A stretch of 64,000 bases of DNA from SSSZ01 sp016790965 (lineage in GTDB: Bacteria; Pseudomonadota; Gammaproteobacteria; Burkholderiales; Rhodocyclaceae), in the NCBI GenBank assembly GCA_016790965.1, contig JAEUNZ010000026.1, forward strand, positions 25,814-89,813. The letters run 5' to 3'. Within the stretch, counting starts at the first letter, position 1, and each line of letters opens with the position of its first letter. The position numbers were made by a program, and so were the translations under genes. Below the pieces are notes generated by a model. The model had not been told where the DNA came from. It worked only from the letters and a program-made list of their open reading frames with translations, and searched no databases. Shown piece by piece: positions 17,851 to 31,799 of this stretch.

Positions 17851-20163
17851 TCAATCCGTTGGGGGCTTATCCAGGTCGGGTTGGGGCGGAGCTTCGCCGC
17901 TCGTTGCTTCTGAGGCGGCGGCTTCTTCCTTCTCCGCATTCTCGCTGTAAACATAGCTGCGATCGCGTCCGGTCCCGTAAGCCACCAGCCCTGCGGGGGC
18001 TTCGGGCAGGCTGACCGGGACGTCGCGCAGGGCGCGGGTCATGTAGCCGATCCAGATGGGCAGGGCGGCAGCTCCCCCCGTTTCCTTGTCGCCCAGCTTC
18101 TTGGGCTGGTCGAAGCCGATCCAGGCACAGCCGGCGACGGTCATCTGGTAACCGCAGAACCAGGCATCGACATATTCGTTGGTGGTGCCCGTCTTGCCGG
18201 CGAGATCGTGGCGCTTGAGGGCTACGGAAGCCTTGGCCGCGGTCCCGTAAATGGTGACGTCGCGCAGCATGCCGTCCATGAGGAAGGCGTTGCGGGGGTC
18301 GATGGCCCGGGTGGATTCCTCGCCGACGCTGACCGGGGCAGCCGCGGCGACCACTTCGTTGCGTTCGTTGCGGATTTCCATGATGACGTAGGGCTGGATG
18401 CGGTAGCCGCCATTGGCGAAGACTGAGTAGGCCGAGGCCATCTGCCAGGGGGTCACCGCCCCCGCCCCCAGGGCCATGGTCAGGTAGGGGGGGTGCTTTT
18501 CGGCTTCGAAGCCAAAGCGGGTGGCGTAGTCCTGGGCGTAGGCCGGGGTGATGGCTTGCAGGATGCGGATGGACACCATGTTCTTCGACTTGGCCAGGGC
18601 GGTACGCAGCTTCATCGGGCCTTCGTACTTGCCGTCGTAGTTGTGCGGTTCCCAGGCCTGGGAACCGGTCTGGCTGGCGGGGATGACAATGGGTTCATCC
18701 TCAACCATGGTCGAGGGGCTGAAACCCTTCTCCAGGGAGGCGGAATAGATGAAGGGCTTGAAGCTGGAGCCGGGCTGGCGCCAGGCCTGGGTGGCATGGT
18801 TGAACTTGTTGCGGTTGAAATCGAAGCCGCCGACCAGGGCGCGGATGCGGCCGTCACGGGGATCGACCGCGACGAAAGCCGATTCCACTTCGGGCAACTG
18901 GGCGATCTGCCAGCCCTTCTCGCTTTTTTGCAGGCGGACGACCGCACCACGCCGCAAGCGCTTCTGCGGCGGCGCCTTGTCGTCCAGCATGCGGGCGGCG
19001 AACTTTAGGGCATCGCCACTTAGCGTTACCGTCTCGCCGCCCCGGCGATAGACCTTGACCTGGGTGGCGTTCGCCGCGACGACGATGCCGGGGACGAGGT
19101 CGCCCGCATCGGGAACATCCTGGAGCGCTTCATCGAGGAACTCCTCCTGGTCTGCGGGCGCGGCGCCCAGGTCGACGAATGATTCCGCACCCCGGTAACC
19201 GTGGCGACGGTCGTAATCCATGACTCCCCTGCGCAGGCTGGCGTAGGCGGCCTGCTGCTCGTCGCGGGTCAGGGTGGTGGTGATGCGGAAGCCTCGGGTA
19301 TAGACCTCGTCGGGGAACTGCTCGGCGGCGATCTGGCGCGCCATCTCGGCGACGAATTCGGCGTGAACCGGATAGTCGGAGAGGTCGCGCTTCACCACCA
19401 GGGTTTCCTTCAGAGCGGCCTCGTGTTGCTTGGCGTCGATGAATCCCAGTTCATGCATGCGGCGCAGCACGTATTGCTGGCGAATCTTGGCACGTTTGGG
19501 ATTGACGACCGGGTTGAAGGCAGAAGGTGCCTTGGGCAGGCCTGCCAGCATGGCGGCTTCGGCCACGGAAATGTCCGCCAGTGGCTTGCCGTAGTAAATC
19601 TGCGCCGCAGCCGCAAAGCCATAGGCTCGCTGACCCAGGAAAATCTGGTTCAGGTACAGCTCGAATATCTGCTCCTTGGAAAGGTTGCTCTCGATCTTGA
19701 ATGAGAGCAGCATCTCGTAGAGCTTGCGTGTATAGGTCTTTTCGCTGGAGAGAAAGAAATTGCGGGCCACCTGCTGGGTGATCGTCGATGCGCCCTGCTT
19801 CTTGCCGCCGCTGGTGAGATTGGCGAGAGCCGCCCGCAATACGCCCTGGTAATCGACGCCGCCGTGTTGGAAGAAGCGCTCGTCCTCTGCGGCCAGGATG
19901 GCCTGCTTCATCACTTCGGGCACATCGCGGTAGGCCACCACAGCCCGACGTTCCTCGCCGAATTCTCCGATCAGAAAGCCATCCGAGGTGTATACCCGCA
20001 GCGGTATCTTGGGTCGGTAGTCGGTCAGCACTTCCAGGGAGGGGAGATTGGGATAGGTGAGGACCAGGACGATGAGCGCAAGCGCGATGGCAATGGCAAC
20101 GAGGCCGGCCAGGGCTGCAATGGGGTAGGCGATGAGGCGTAGAATCAGGCGGGAACTCGACAA
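17851..20163 (-). CDS. mrcA: Penicillin-binding protein 1A
   Basis: A 770-residue class A PBP, anchored in the inner membrane and bifunctional: it polymerises glycan strands and cross-links the peptides. The start is TTG at 20163, because no ATG precedes the membrane helix (about residues 8-36). The glycosyltransferase GT51 domain has catalytic glutamate E93 in AAEDERFFQHGG. An OB-fold-like insert follows at about 300-410. The transpeptidase domain has the serine in GSSFKPF (near 465) and KTGTTNEYVDAWF (near 655). The acidic C-terminal tail is low-complexity. It is divergent from pilM, a synteny kept in many beta- and gammaproteobacteria. Confidence 0.96.
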   Translation of the reverse strand: MSSSRLILRLIAYPIAALAGLVAIAIALALIVLVLTYPNLPSLEVLTDYRPKIPLRVYTSDGFLIGEFGEERRAVVAYRDVPEVMKQAILAAEDERFFQHGGVDYQGVLRAALANLTSGGKKQGASTITQQVARNFFLSSEKTYTRKLYEMLLSFKIESNLSKEQIFELYLNQIFLGQRAYGFAAAAQIYYGKPLADISVAEAAMLAGLPKAPSAFNPVVNPKRAKIRQQYVLRRMHELGFIDAKQHEAALKETLVVKRDLSDYPVHAEFVAEMARQIAAEQFPDEVYTRGFRITTTLTRDEQQAAYASLRRGVMDYDRRHGYRGAESFVDLGAAPADQEEFLDEALQDVPDAGDLVPGIVVAANATQVKVYRRGGETVTLSGDALKFAARMLDDKAPPQKRLRRGAVVRLQKSEKGWQIAQLPEVESAFVAVDPRDGRIRALVGGFDFNRNKFNHATQAWRQPGSSFKPFIYSASLEKGFSPSTMVEDEPIVIPASQTGSQAWEPHNYDGKYEGPMKLRTALAKSKNMVSIRILQAITPAYAQDYATRFGFEAEKHPPYLTMALGAGAVTPWQMASAYSVFANGGYRIQPYVIMEIRNERNEVVAAAAPVSVGEESTRAIDPRNAFLMDGMLRDVTIYGTAAKASVALKRHDLAGKTGTTNEYVDAWFCGYQMTVAGCAWIGFDQPKKLGDKETGGAAALPIWIGYMTRALRDVPVSLPEAPAGLVAYGTGRDRSYVYSENAEKEEAAASEATSGEAPPQPDLDKPPTD

Positions 20164-20227
20164 GATGGGGCTCGGGTAGCGACGTTGCGCGGATTATACG
20201 CCGGCCGGTGGTCGGCCCAAAAAAGGC

Positions 20228-20256
20228 TTTACATGCCCTAGGCTTGTTGCTAGCAT
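20228..20256 (+). promoter_or_regulatory. Sigma-70 promoter of the pilMNOPQ operon
   Basis: TTTACA at 20228-20233 (five of six matches to TTGACA), a 17-base spacer, and TAGCAT at 20251-20256 (four of six matches to TATAAT). It lies 63 bases before the GTG start of pilM in the 155-base gap between the divergent PBP1A and pilM genes. Confidence 0.55.
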
Positions 20257-20318
20257 CTGAAGTGAATTATTGGTTGTTTGCCTAACTTCGCATTCTGTAA
20301 GGTTTTTTTGGGGGTCAG

Positions 20319-21404
20319 GTGGGTCTCGATCTGTCAGCGTTATTCAATCCCAAGGCGCGCCCCTTGCTCGGGCTCGATATCAGCTCGTCCTCTGTCAAGA
20401 TGGTCGAGTTGTCTGCCGGCGGGAAAGAGGGTTACCGCGTCGAGCGCTACACCATCGAGGTGTTGCCCAAGGATGCGGTGTCGGACGGCAATATCGTCAA
20501 TCTGGAAGCCGTGGTGGATTGCGTCAAGAAGGCCTGGAAACGCATGGGGACTTCGACCCGCAACGTTGCCCTCGCGCTGCCCGGGTCGGCGGTAATTACC
20601 AAGAAGGTCATCATGCCGGCGGGCCTGCGGGACGACGAACTGGAGGTCCAGGTCGAAACCGAAGCCAACCAGTACATTCCCTTCTCCATCGACGAAGTGA
20701 ATCTCGATTATCAGGTGCTCGGGCCCGCGCCCGCCGTGCCTGACGAAATCGAGGTGCTGATAGCTGCTTCCAAGAAGGAGCGGGTCGAGGATCGGGTTGC
20801 GGTGGCCGAAGCCGCGGGTCTCAAGGCCATGGTCATGGACGTCGAGTCCTTCGCTGCCCTGGCTTCGTTCAATCTGATCGAAAAACAGTTGCCCGAGGGG
20901 GGCAAGAATCAGGTCGTTGCCGTGGTCGATGCCGGGGCCAACGCGACGACGCTTACCGTCATGCGCAACGGCCAGCAGGTGTACGCCCGGGAGCAGGCCT
21001 TTGGGGGCGCACAACTGACCCAGGACATCGCCCGCCACTATGGTATGAGTCACGAGGATGCCGAAGCGGCCAAGCGCACGGGCAATCTTCCCGAGGGTTA
21101 CGAGACCGAGTTGCTCAACCCCTTCGTGGAAAATCTGGCTCTGGAAGTGTCTCGGGCGCTGCAGTTCTTCTTTACCTCGACCCAGTTCAATCAGGTCGAC
21201 CACATCGTGCTTTCCGGTGGATGCGCCGTGATTCCGGGAGTCGACGAGGTGGTTGCGACCCGGACCCAGGTCAATACCATCGTGGCCAATCCCTTCGCCA
21301 ACATGGTCCTCTCGGACAAGGTCAAGGCGAAGGCGCTGCTGGCCGACTCGTCCTCGCTGATGGTGGCCTGTGGGCTGGCTCTGAGGAGGTTCGATCCATC
21401 ATGA
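20319..21404 (+). CDS. pilM: Type IV pilus assembly ATPase-like protein PilM
   Basis: A 361-residue actin-like cytoplasmic protein of the pilus alignment complex. GTG start at 20319, behind GGGGTCAG. Actin/FtsA-type nucleotide motifs are visible: GLDISSSSVKMVEL near the N-terminus, VVAVVDAGANATTLTV in the middle and HIVLSGGCAVIPGVDE near the C-terminus. PilM binds the N-terminal tail of PilN and connects it to the motor. It is first in a five-gene operon and overlaps pilN by four bases. Confidence 0.96.
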   Translation: MGLDLSALFNPKARPLLGLDISSSSVKMVELSAGGKEGYRVERYTIEVLPKDAVSDGNIVNLEAVVDCVKKAWKRMGTSTRNVALALPGSAVITKKVIMPAGLRDDELEVQVETEANQYIPFSIDEVNLDYQVLGPAPAVPDEIEVLIAASKKERVEDRVAVAEAAGLKAMVMDVESFAALASFNLIEKQLPEGGKNQVVAVVDAGANATTLTVMRNGQQVYAREQAFGGAQLTQDIARHYGMSHEDAEAAKRTGNLPEGYETELLNPFVENLALEVSRALQFFFTSTQFNQVDHIVLSGGCAVIPGVDEVVATRTQVNTIVANPFANMVLSDKVKAKALLADSSSLMVACGLALRRFDPS

Positions 21405-22000
21405 TGCGAATCAACCTTCTCCCTCACCGCGAGCTGGCACGCAAGGCGCGCCGGCAGCAGTTCTTCAGTCTTCTCGGGCTTACCGCGCTGCTGGGTGGTC
21501 TTGTGGTTTTCCTGGTCTATAGCGTCATTGCTGGCTATATCGGCAATCAGGAGGAGAAGAACGACTTCCTCAAAAAGGAAATCGCCGTCCTCGACAAGGA
21601 AATCGATCAGATCAAGCGCCTGAAGGAGCAGGTGGAGGCGCTCAAGAAACGCAAGGATGTCATCGAGAGCCTGCAGCGCGACCGGGGTGAGACAGTGCAT
21701 CTTCTCAGCGAACTCGTCCGTCAGGTTCCGGAGGGGATCTACCTCAAATCGGTGAAGCAGAGCAATGACAAGGTGAGCATGAGCGGCTATGTTCAATCGA
21801 ATGCCCGTGTTTCCACCTTGATGCGCAATCTGGAGGCTTCGCCTTGGTTGGAGCGTCCTGAGTTGCTCGAAATCAAGTCCGTGGTCGTCGATAAGCGGCC
21901 CTTGAACGAATTCAACATGAACGTCTATCTCACCCGAGCCAAGCCGGACGATGCCAGCAAGGCCGGAGCCAAGGGCGTTGGCGGAAAGGGTACGAAATGA
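21401..22000 (+). CDS. pilN: Type IV pilus alignment protein PilN
   Basis: A 199-residue bitopic inner-membrane protein. The cytoplasmic tail RINLLPHRE is the conserved PilM-binding motif. One transmembrane helix (about residues 22-45) follows, then a coiled coil and a periplasmic ferredoxin-like domain. GAGGAGGT at 21383-21390 precedes the ATG at 21401, and a second ATG lies three bases later. The gene overlaps pilM and pilO by four bases. Confidence 0.95.
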   Translation: MMRINLLPHRELARKARRQQFFSLLGLTALLGGLVVFLVYSVIAGYIGNQEEKNDFLKKEIAVLDKEIDQIKRLKEQVEALKKRKDVIESLQRDRGETVHLLSELVRQVPEGIYLKSVKQSNDKVSMSGYVQSNARVSTLMRNLEASPWLERPELLEIKSVVVDKRPLNEFNMNVYLTRAKPDDASKAGAKGVGGKGTK

Positions 22001-22674
22001 ACGCCAAAGCCCCTTCCCTGGATAGCCTCAGAAAGCTTGACGTCAAGGCGCTGCTGGACGACTTCCGCAACCTCAACCCAAACGATCCGGGTTCTTGGCC
22101 GCGCGCTCCCAAGATCGCTCTTCTGATTGCCCTCTTCGTGGCCTTGTTGGGGGCGGGTTGGGCTCTGCTGTGGAACGATCAGTTGTCAACCCTCGATACC
22201 AAGCGACAGGAGGAGGAGCGCCTCAAGCAGGAATTCCTCGACAAGAAGCGGCAGGCGGTGAACCTGCCGCTCTATACCCAGCAGCTTGAGGAAATCGATC
22301 GCTCCTTCGGGGCCTTGCTCAAGCAATTGCCCAATCGCTCCGAAATCGACGCCCTGCTCATCGAGGTGAATCAGGCCGGTCTGGGGCGCGGACTCAAGTT
22401 CGAGCTCTTCAAGCCTGGAGCAGAGCAGATCAGGGGTTTCTACGCCGAACTTCCCATCACGGTGCGCATCACCGGCGGTTACCACGACTTTGGCGCGTTT
22501 GCCGCCGATGTGGCCAAGCTGCCGCGCATCGTCACCCTGAACAACATCTCGGTAGGTAGTGCCGGAGGTGGTCTGGTTCTCGACGCGGTCACCAAGACCT
22601 TCCGTTATCTGGACGAGTCCGAAATTGCCGCCCAGAAAAAGAAGGAAAAAGATGCGAAGGGAGGCAAGAAGTGA
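21997..22674 (+). CDS. pilO: Type IV pilus alignment protein PilO
   Basis: A 225-residue inner-membrane protein that forms heterodimers with PilN. The cytoplasmic N-terminus is ~45 residues, then one transmembrane helix (APKIALLIALFVALLGAGWA), a coiled coil and a periplasmic domain with PNRSEIDALLIEVNQAG and ITVRITGGYHDFGAFAADVA. Typical length. It ends in a lysine-rich tail and overlaps pilP by four bases. Confidence 0.95.
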   Translation: MNAKAPSLDSLRKLDVKALLDDFRNLNPNDPGSWPRAPKIALLIALFVALLGAGWALLWNDQLSTLDTKRQEEERLKQEFLDKKRQAVNLPLYTQQLEEIDRSFGALLKQLPNRSEIDALLIEVNQAGLGRGLKFELFKPGAEQIRGFYAELPITVRITGGYHDFGAFAADVAKLPRIVTLNNISVGSAGGGLVLDAVTKTFRYLDESEIAAQKKKEKDAKGGKK

Positions 22675-23210
22675 AGCGTCTGATGATTGCCTTCTGCAGC
22701 TTGGTCTTGGCGGCGTGTTCAGGGGACCATGAAGATCTGCGTCAATGGATGCAGGAAAACACCAGGGACATGAAGCCCAACATCCCGAAACTTCCCAGCG
22801 TCCAACCCTATGAACCCGTTCCCTATGAGGTCGCAGATATTCTCGATCCCTTCAAGGCGGCCAAGATCGAACCCGATTCAAAGCGGGGCAAAGGGGTGAC
22901 GAAAGGGGGCTTGCAGCCTGATTTCGAGGCTCGCGAAGTGCGTAACAGCATCCTCGAGAAATACCCGCTGGAGTCGCAGCGGATGATCGGATATCTCAAC
23001 GTCAATCGACAGCATATCGCTGTCATCCAGGTGGACCAGGCGGTCAAGCAAGTGAAGATCGGTGACTACATCGGCCTCGATTTCGGCGTGGTCACCAACA
23101 TCACCGAGAAGGAACTCACTTTGCGCGAACTGATTCAGGATGCTGCGGGCGACTGGAGCGAACGGACCAGCTCTCTGTACCTGCAAGGCAAGGAGGCAAG
23201 CAAGAAATGA
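22671..23210 (+). CDS. pilP: Type IV pilus lipoprotein PilP
   Basis: A 179-residue inner-membrane lipoprotein (signal MIAFCSLVLAAC with cysteine 16 as lipid anchor). An extended linker runs through residues 20-85 and a HR-type beta domain follows, with RMIGYLNVNRQHIAVIQVD and VKIGDYIGLDFGVVTNI. PilP bridges the PilNO heterodimer to the secretin PilQ. The gene overlaps pilO and pilQ by four bases each. Confidence 0.95.
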   Translation: MKRLMIAFCSLVLAACSGDHEDLRQWMQENTRDMKPNIPKLPSVQPYEPVPYEVADILDPFKAAKIEPDSKRGKGVTKGGLQPDFEAREVRNSILEKYPLESQRMIGYLNVNRQHIAVIQVDQAVKQVKIGDYIGLDFGVVTNITEKELTLRELIQDAAGDWSERTSSLYLQGKEASKK

Positions 23211-25312
23211 AATTCAAGAACTGGTTTTCGGCCCTCGCCGCCGTGTTTTGCCTTGCCGCGGCAGGAAGCGCGGGTGCCCAGCAGAACAGCATCGAAGCCC
23301 TTAACGTCGCCCAGCAGGGCGGGGATGTTATCGTCAAGATTGACCTCAAAGAGCCCCTGAGCGCTCCTCCGGCGGGGTTCAGCGTCGCCAACCCGGCGCG
23401 GGTTGCCTTTGACTTTCCATCCACCGCAAATGGCCTGGGGCGCAATACCCAGTCGGTCAATGAGGGCGATCTTAAGAGTCTCAATGTGGTCCAGGCTGGT
23501 GAACGCACCCGGCTGGTACTCAATCTGGTCCGCAACATGAATTACTCGGCCCGGGTCGAAGGAAAATCTCTGCTGGTCACCCTCTCCCCAGTGACACGGG
23601 TGGTGGATTCCAGCGGTCAGAAGTCCACCCGTTTCGCCGAGGAAAGTCTGGTAGGCACTCGCCACGCCATCCGCGACATCACCTTCCGTCGCGGCAAGGA
23701 CGGAGAGGGGCGCATCGTCGTCGATCTGAGCGACGTTGGTACCGGTATCGATATTCGCCAGCAAGGGTCCACTCTGGTCGTCGATTTTCTGAAGACCAAC
23801 CTCCCCGACCATCTGCGCCGTAAGCTCGATGTCACAGACTTTGCCACCCCGGTGACCGGTGTGGTGACCGAGCCCAAGCAGGACAATGTGCGCATGACCA
23901 TCACGCCCAAGGGCCTGTGGGAGCACAACGCCTACCAGACCGAAAACCAGTTCATCGTCGAGGTCAAGCAAATCATCGAAAACCCGAATAAGCTGGTGCA
24001 GGGAACGAAGATTGGCTACCAGGGACCACGAGTCAGCATCAATTACCAGAACGGTGACGTTCGGGCACTTCTCCGTCTGATGGCTGAGGAGCTGGGCTTG
24101 AACGCTGTTATCAGCGAAACGGTGACCGGGACGACGACTCTGGTGCTCAAGGATGTCCCCGCCGATCAGGTGGTGGACATCATCTTCCAGCAGAAGGGGC
24201 TGGATATGCGCAAGAACGGGAACGTGATTCTCATCGCTCCCCGCGACGAAATCGCCACCCGCGAGAAGCTCGAGTACGAAGCGCGGCAACAAATCGGCGA
24301 CCTGGAGCCGCTCCGTACCGAGATATTCCAGATTAACTATCACAAGGCGGAGACCATCTTCGCCGCCCTCAAGGATAAGTCCCAGACCCTCCTCTCAAAG
24401 CGTGGACAGGTGGTCATGGATTCTCGCTCCAACAAACTCTTCATTACCGACATCCCGTCGCGGCTCGACGACATCCGACGCATGCTTGGGGAGATCGACA
24501 TTCCATCACGCCAGGTGCTGATCGAGGCGCGTATCGTCGAGGCATCCGATGCGTTTTCCAAGAACATTGGTGTACGGCTCGGGGCCTTCACTCCTTCCAC
24601 GGGCCGTGGGGCGGATGGTCGAAGCAACAATATTGCGATCGGTGGTGGTAACGCTCAAACCACCTCGCAGGCCGTGGGTATCACCAGCGGGACGCCGACC
24701 TTCCTTGGTCAACAAATGGTCAACCTTCCCGCCACGCCCCGCTCGGGCGCAGCTGGTGCCTTGTCGTTCATCCTGTATGACAAGAATCGTACACGCTTCC
24801 TCGATCTCGAAATATCTGCGTTGGAGGCCGATGGCCGTGGCAAGGTGATCTCCAGCCCGCGCGTGATGACTGCAAATCAGGTTGAGGCGCTGATCGAGCA
24901 GGGGGTCGAAATCCCCTATCAGCAAGCGACGAGTTCCGGGGCAACGAGCGTGTCGTTCAAGAAGGCGAATCTGGCCCTGAAGGTTAAGCCCCAGATTACG
25001 CCAGACGGGAAAATCACGCTCACTCTAGACGTCAACAAAGATACCCCATCTACCTTGACAACCCAGGGTGCCGGTGTCGCCATCGACACCAAGCATGTCA
25101 AGACTGAAGTTCTGGTAGAAAATGGCGGAACGGTAGTAATCGGGGGAATTTTTACCCAGAATCTCAAGAGCACCACCAACAAGATTCCCGTCTTCGGCGA
25201 TCTTCCCTACTTGGGTTGGCTGTTCAAGAACAACGAGACTGTCGACGACAAGACCGAACTGCTGGTCTTTATCACGCCTCGGATCGTCAGCGAGAATCTC
25301 AACCTGAACTGA
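23207..25312 (+). CDS. pilQ: Type IV pilus secretin PilQ
   Basis: A 701-residue outer-membrane secretin through which the pilus leaves the cell. A signal peptide ends in AAAGSAGA. Two AMIN domains (about residues 30-120 and 145-240) bind peptidoglycan. The N0/STN domain follows (VRALLRLMAEELGLNAVISE), then N1 (IFQINYHKAETIF...) and the C-terminal secretin barrel with VEIPYQQATSSGATSVSFKK and the closing GDLPYLGWLFKNNE motif. It is the last gene of the pilMNOPQ unit and is followed by an intrinsic terminator at 25333. Confidence 0.96.
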   Translation: MKFKNWFSALAAVFCLAAAGSAGAQQNSIEALNVAQQGGDVIVKIDLKEPLSAPPAGFSVANPARVAFDFPSTANGLGRNTQSVNEGDLKSLNVVQAGERTRLVLNLVRNMNYSARVEGKSLLVTLSPVTRVVDSSGQKSTRFAEESLVGTRHAIRDITFRRGKDGEGRIVVDLSDVGTGIDIRQQGSTLVVDFLKTNLPDHLRRKLDVTDFATPVTGVVTEPKQDNVRMTITPKGLWEHNAYQTENQFIVEVKQIIENPNKLVQGTKIGYQGPRVSINYQNGDVRALLRLMAEELGLNAVISETVTGTTTLVLKDVPADQVVDIIFQQKGLDMRKNGNVILIAPRDEIATREKLEYEARQQIGDLEPLRTEIFQINYHKAETIFAALKDKSQTLLSKRGQVVMDSRSNKLFITDIPSRLDDIRRMLGEIDIPSRQVLIEARIVEASDAFSKNIGVRLGAFTPSTGRGADGRSNNIAIGGGNAQTTSQAVGITSGTPTFLGQQMVNLPATPRSGAAGALSFILYDKNRTRFLDLEISALEADGRGKVISSPRVMTANQVEALIEQGVEIPYQQATSSGATSVSFKKANLALKVKPQITPDGKITLTLDVNKDTPSTLTTQGAGVAIDTKHVKTEVLVENGGTVVIGGIFTQNLKSTTNKIPVFGDLPYLGWLFKNNETVDDKTELLVFITPRIVSENLNLN

Positions 25313-25332
25313 ACGGGGCGACGCTCTTGTAG

Positions 25333-25356
25333 GGGCCGGCACTTGCCGGCCCTTTT
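25333..25356 (+). terminator. Intrinsic terminator after pilQ
   Basis: Stem GGGCCGGC (25333-25340), loop ACTT, stem GCCGGCCC (25345-25352), then TTTT. It lies 20 bases after the pilQ stop, so aroK-aroB must be at least partly read from their own promoter. A TAAAAT at 25378-25383 is a possible -10, but no good -35 accompanies it. Confidence 0.8.
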
Positions 25357-25405
25357 CGCTGGGGCGACTCGATCAGGTAAAATCCGGGGGGTGAATTCGG
25401 GCGCC

Positions 25406-25921
25406 ATGAATATCTACCTCGTTGGGCTGATGGGAGCTGGAAAGACTACGGTCGGACGGCAGTTGGCCCGGCGCCTTGGCCGCCGCTTCATGGATTCCGA
25501 CCACGAAATCGAGACGCGCACCGGTGTGAGTGTTCCGACCATCTTCGAAATCGAAGGGGAGGACGGCTTCCGCAGGCGGGAAGCCCAGACCATCAAGGAT
25601 CTGACGGCCGAGTCAGGAATCGTCCTGGCCACCGGCGGCGGGGTTGTACTCGACCCGGAAAATCGCTCGGCGCTCCACGACACAGGTTGGGTCGTCTATC
25701 TCGACGTGCCGCCGGACCTCCTCCACGAACGCACCCGCAACGACCGCAATCGGCCCCTCCTGCGCGTCGAGGACCCCCTGGCTCGTCTGCGGGACCTCTA
25801 CGCCCAGCGCGACCCGCTCTACCGTGAAACGGCCCATTGCATCGCCGAAGGGGCGCGGATGCCGGCTTCTACCATGGTTAACCACTTGTTGCGCGAGTAC
25901 CTCAGAACATGCGAACCCTGA
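25406..25921 (+). CDS. aroK: Shikimate kinase
   Basis: A 171-residue cytoplasmic kinase that phosphorylates shikimate with ATP in the aromatic amino acid pathway. Walker A is GLMGAGKTT at residues 7-15. Shikimate-binding residues are in FMDSDHEIE and TGGGVV, and the lid has RNRPLLRVEDP. The ATG at 25406 was chosen because NIYLVGLMGAGKTT is the usual opening. A GTG at 25391 in the same frame would add five residues. It overlaps aroB by 13 bases. Confidence 0.95.
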   Translation: MNIYLVGLMGAGKTTVGRQLARRLGRRFMDSDHEIETRTGVSVPTIFEIEGEDGFRRREAQTIKDLTAESGIVLATGGGVVLDPENRSALHDTGWVVYLDVPPDLLHERTRNDRNRPLLRVEDPLARLRDLYAQRDPLYRETAHCIAEGARMPASTMVNHLLREYLRTCEP

Positions 25922-27000
25922 CCGTTGCCCTGGGCGACCGCTCCTATCCCATCCACATTGGTCCCGGTCTGCTGGAGCGTGGTGATCTCCTCGCGCCCTG
26001 CTTCCGCCACAAGAAGGCGGTGATCGTCACAAACACCACGGTGGGACCTCTCTATCTGGGCCGTCTCCAGCGCAGCCTTGCCGCTGTCGGCGTCGCTGCG
26101 GCGGCGGTGGTGCTCCCCGACGGGGAGCAATACAAAGACTGGCACAACCTCAACCGCATCTTTGACGCGCTCCTGGGTTCCCATTGCGAGCGAAGCACGA
26201 CTCTAGTCGCGTTGGGCGGAGGGGTGATCGGCGACATGGGGGGGTTTGCCGCGGCATGCTACCAGCGCGGCATACCTTTTATCCAGGTACCGACGACGCT
26301 GCTATCCCAGGTCGATTCTTCCGTTGGAGGAAAAACGGCGATCAATCATCCCCTGGGAAAGAACATGATCGGCGCCTTCTACCAGCCACGCCTTGTACTG
26401 GCCGACATTGCCACCCTCGATACGCTGCCCGACCGTGAACTCAGTGCTGGCCTTGCCGAAGTCATCAAGTATGGCTTGATCAGGGATTTACCCTTTCTCG
26501 AATGGCTGGAGGCCAATATCGAGCGCCTACTCGCCCGTGAAGCGGAAGCGCTGATGTTTGCGGTCGAGCGTTCCTGTGCCAACAAGGCCGAAGTAGTCGC
26601 CGCAGACGAGAGGGAAAGTGGTGAGCGCGCGCTGCTCAACCTTGGCCACACCTTCGGCCACGCCATCGAGGCTGGCATGGGCTACGGCGCCTGGTTGCAC
26701 GGCGAGGCGGTGGCGGTGGGGACGATGATGGCCGTCGAACTGTCCCGCGACCTGGGTTGGCTCAAGCCGGAGGATGTTGCCCGTTGTGAGAGGCTGTTCC
26801 AACGCGCCGCCTTACCGGTCAGCGGCCCCGCCCTTGGAACCGGGCGCTATCTGGAGCTTATGCAGCACGACAAGAAGGTCCAGGACGGAATTCTGCGTCT
26901 GGTCATGTTGCAGTCCGTCGGCCGGGCTGTCGTGTTCGGCGACGCCAAGACCCAGCAAATCGAAGCGGTGATTGCCCGCCGCTGCCCCAAAAAGGGGTGA
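25909..27000 (+). CDS. aroB: 3-Dehydroquinate synthase
   Basis: A 363-residue NAD- and metal-dependent enzyme that turns DAHP into 3-dehydroquinate, the second step of the shikimate pathway. The NAD-binding segment LVALGGGVIGDMGGFAAA, the substrate loop QVPTTLLSQVDSSVGGKTA, and metal-ligand histidines in LNLGHTFGHAIE and LHGEAVAVG are all present. It overlaps aroK. The pilQ-aroK-aroB order is conserved in many proteobacteria. Confidence 0.96.
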   Translation: MRTLTVALGDRSYPIHIGPGLLERGDLLAPCFRHKKAVIVTNTTVGPLYLGRLQRSLAAVGVAAAAVVLPDGEQYKDWHNLNRIFDALLGSHCERSTTLVALGGGVIGDMGGFAAACYQRGIPFIQVPTTLLSQVDSSVGGKTAINHPLGKNMIGAFYQPRLVLADIATLDTLPDRELSAGLAEVIKYGLIRDLPFLEWLEANIERLLAREAEALMFAVERSCANKAEVVAADERESGERALLNLGHTFGHAIEAGMGYGAWLHGEAVAVGTMMAVELSRDLGWLKPEDVARCERLFQRAALPVSGPALGTGRYLELMQHDKKVQDGILRLVMLQSVGRAVVFGDAKTQQIEAVIARRCPKKG

Positions 27001-27040
27001 GACGACCCATCCCGGTGCGCCGCCGGGGCCGCGCAGAATC

Positions 27041-27069
27041 TTGAATTGACAGGGGTTTCCGGATAGAAT
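27041..27069 (+). promoter_or_regulatory. Candidate sigma-70 promoter for gltBD
   Basis: TTGAAT at 27041-27046, a 17-base spacer and TAGAAT at 27064-27069 (five of six matches). A perfect TTGACA at 27046-27051 is also present but sits only 12 bases from the same -10, too close for standard sigma-70 use. Transcripts would start near 27076, upstream of the hairpin at 27095-27119 and of the gltB start at 27162. Confidence 0.5.
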
Positions 27070-27094
27070 CCTAGGTCGCACCAAACCATCGTAC

Positions 27095-27119
27095 AAGCCG
27101 GCGCCCCACCGGCTTTTTT
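27095..27119 (+). terminator. Terminator-like hairpin in the aroB-gltB gap
   Basis: Stem AAGCCGG (27095-27101), loop CGCCCCA, stem CCGGCTT (27109-27115), followed by TTTT. It could end aroB transcripts. It also lies downstream of the best promoter candidate and 43 bases before gltB, so it may act as a leader terminator. Confidence 0.65.
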
Positions 27120-27161
27120 CACCTTTGGCGCTACGCCACGTCTATTGAAGGAACGCGAGTG

Positions 27162-31786
<4,625 letters not shown>

Positions 31787-31799
<13 letters not shown>

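Noticed and set aside
27046..27069. TTGACA paired with TAGAAT
   Set aside because: The spacer is only 12 bases. TTGAAT five bases upstream gives the standard 17-base spacing to the same -10.
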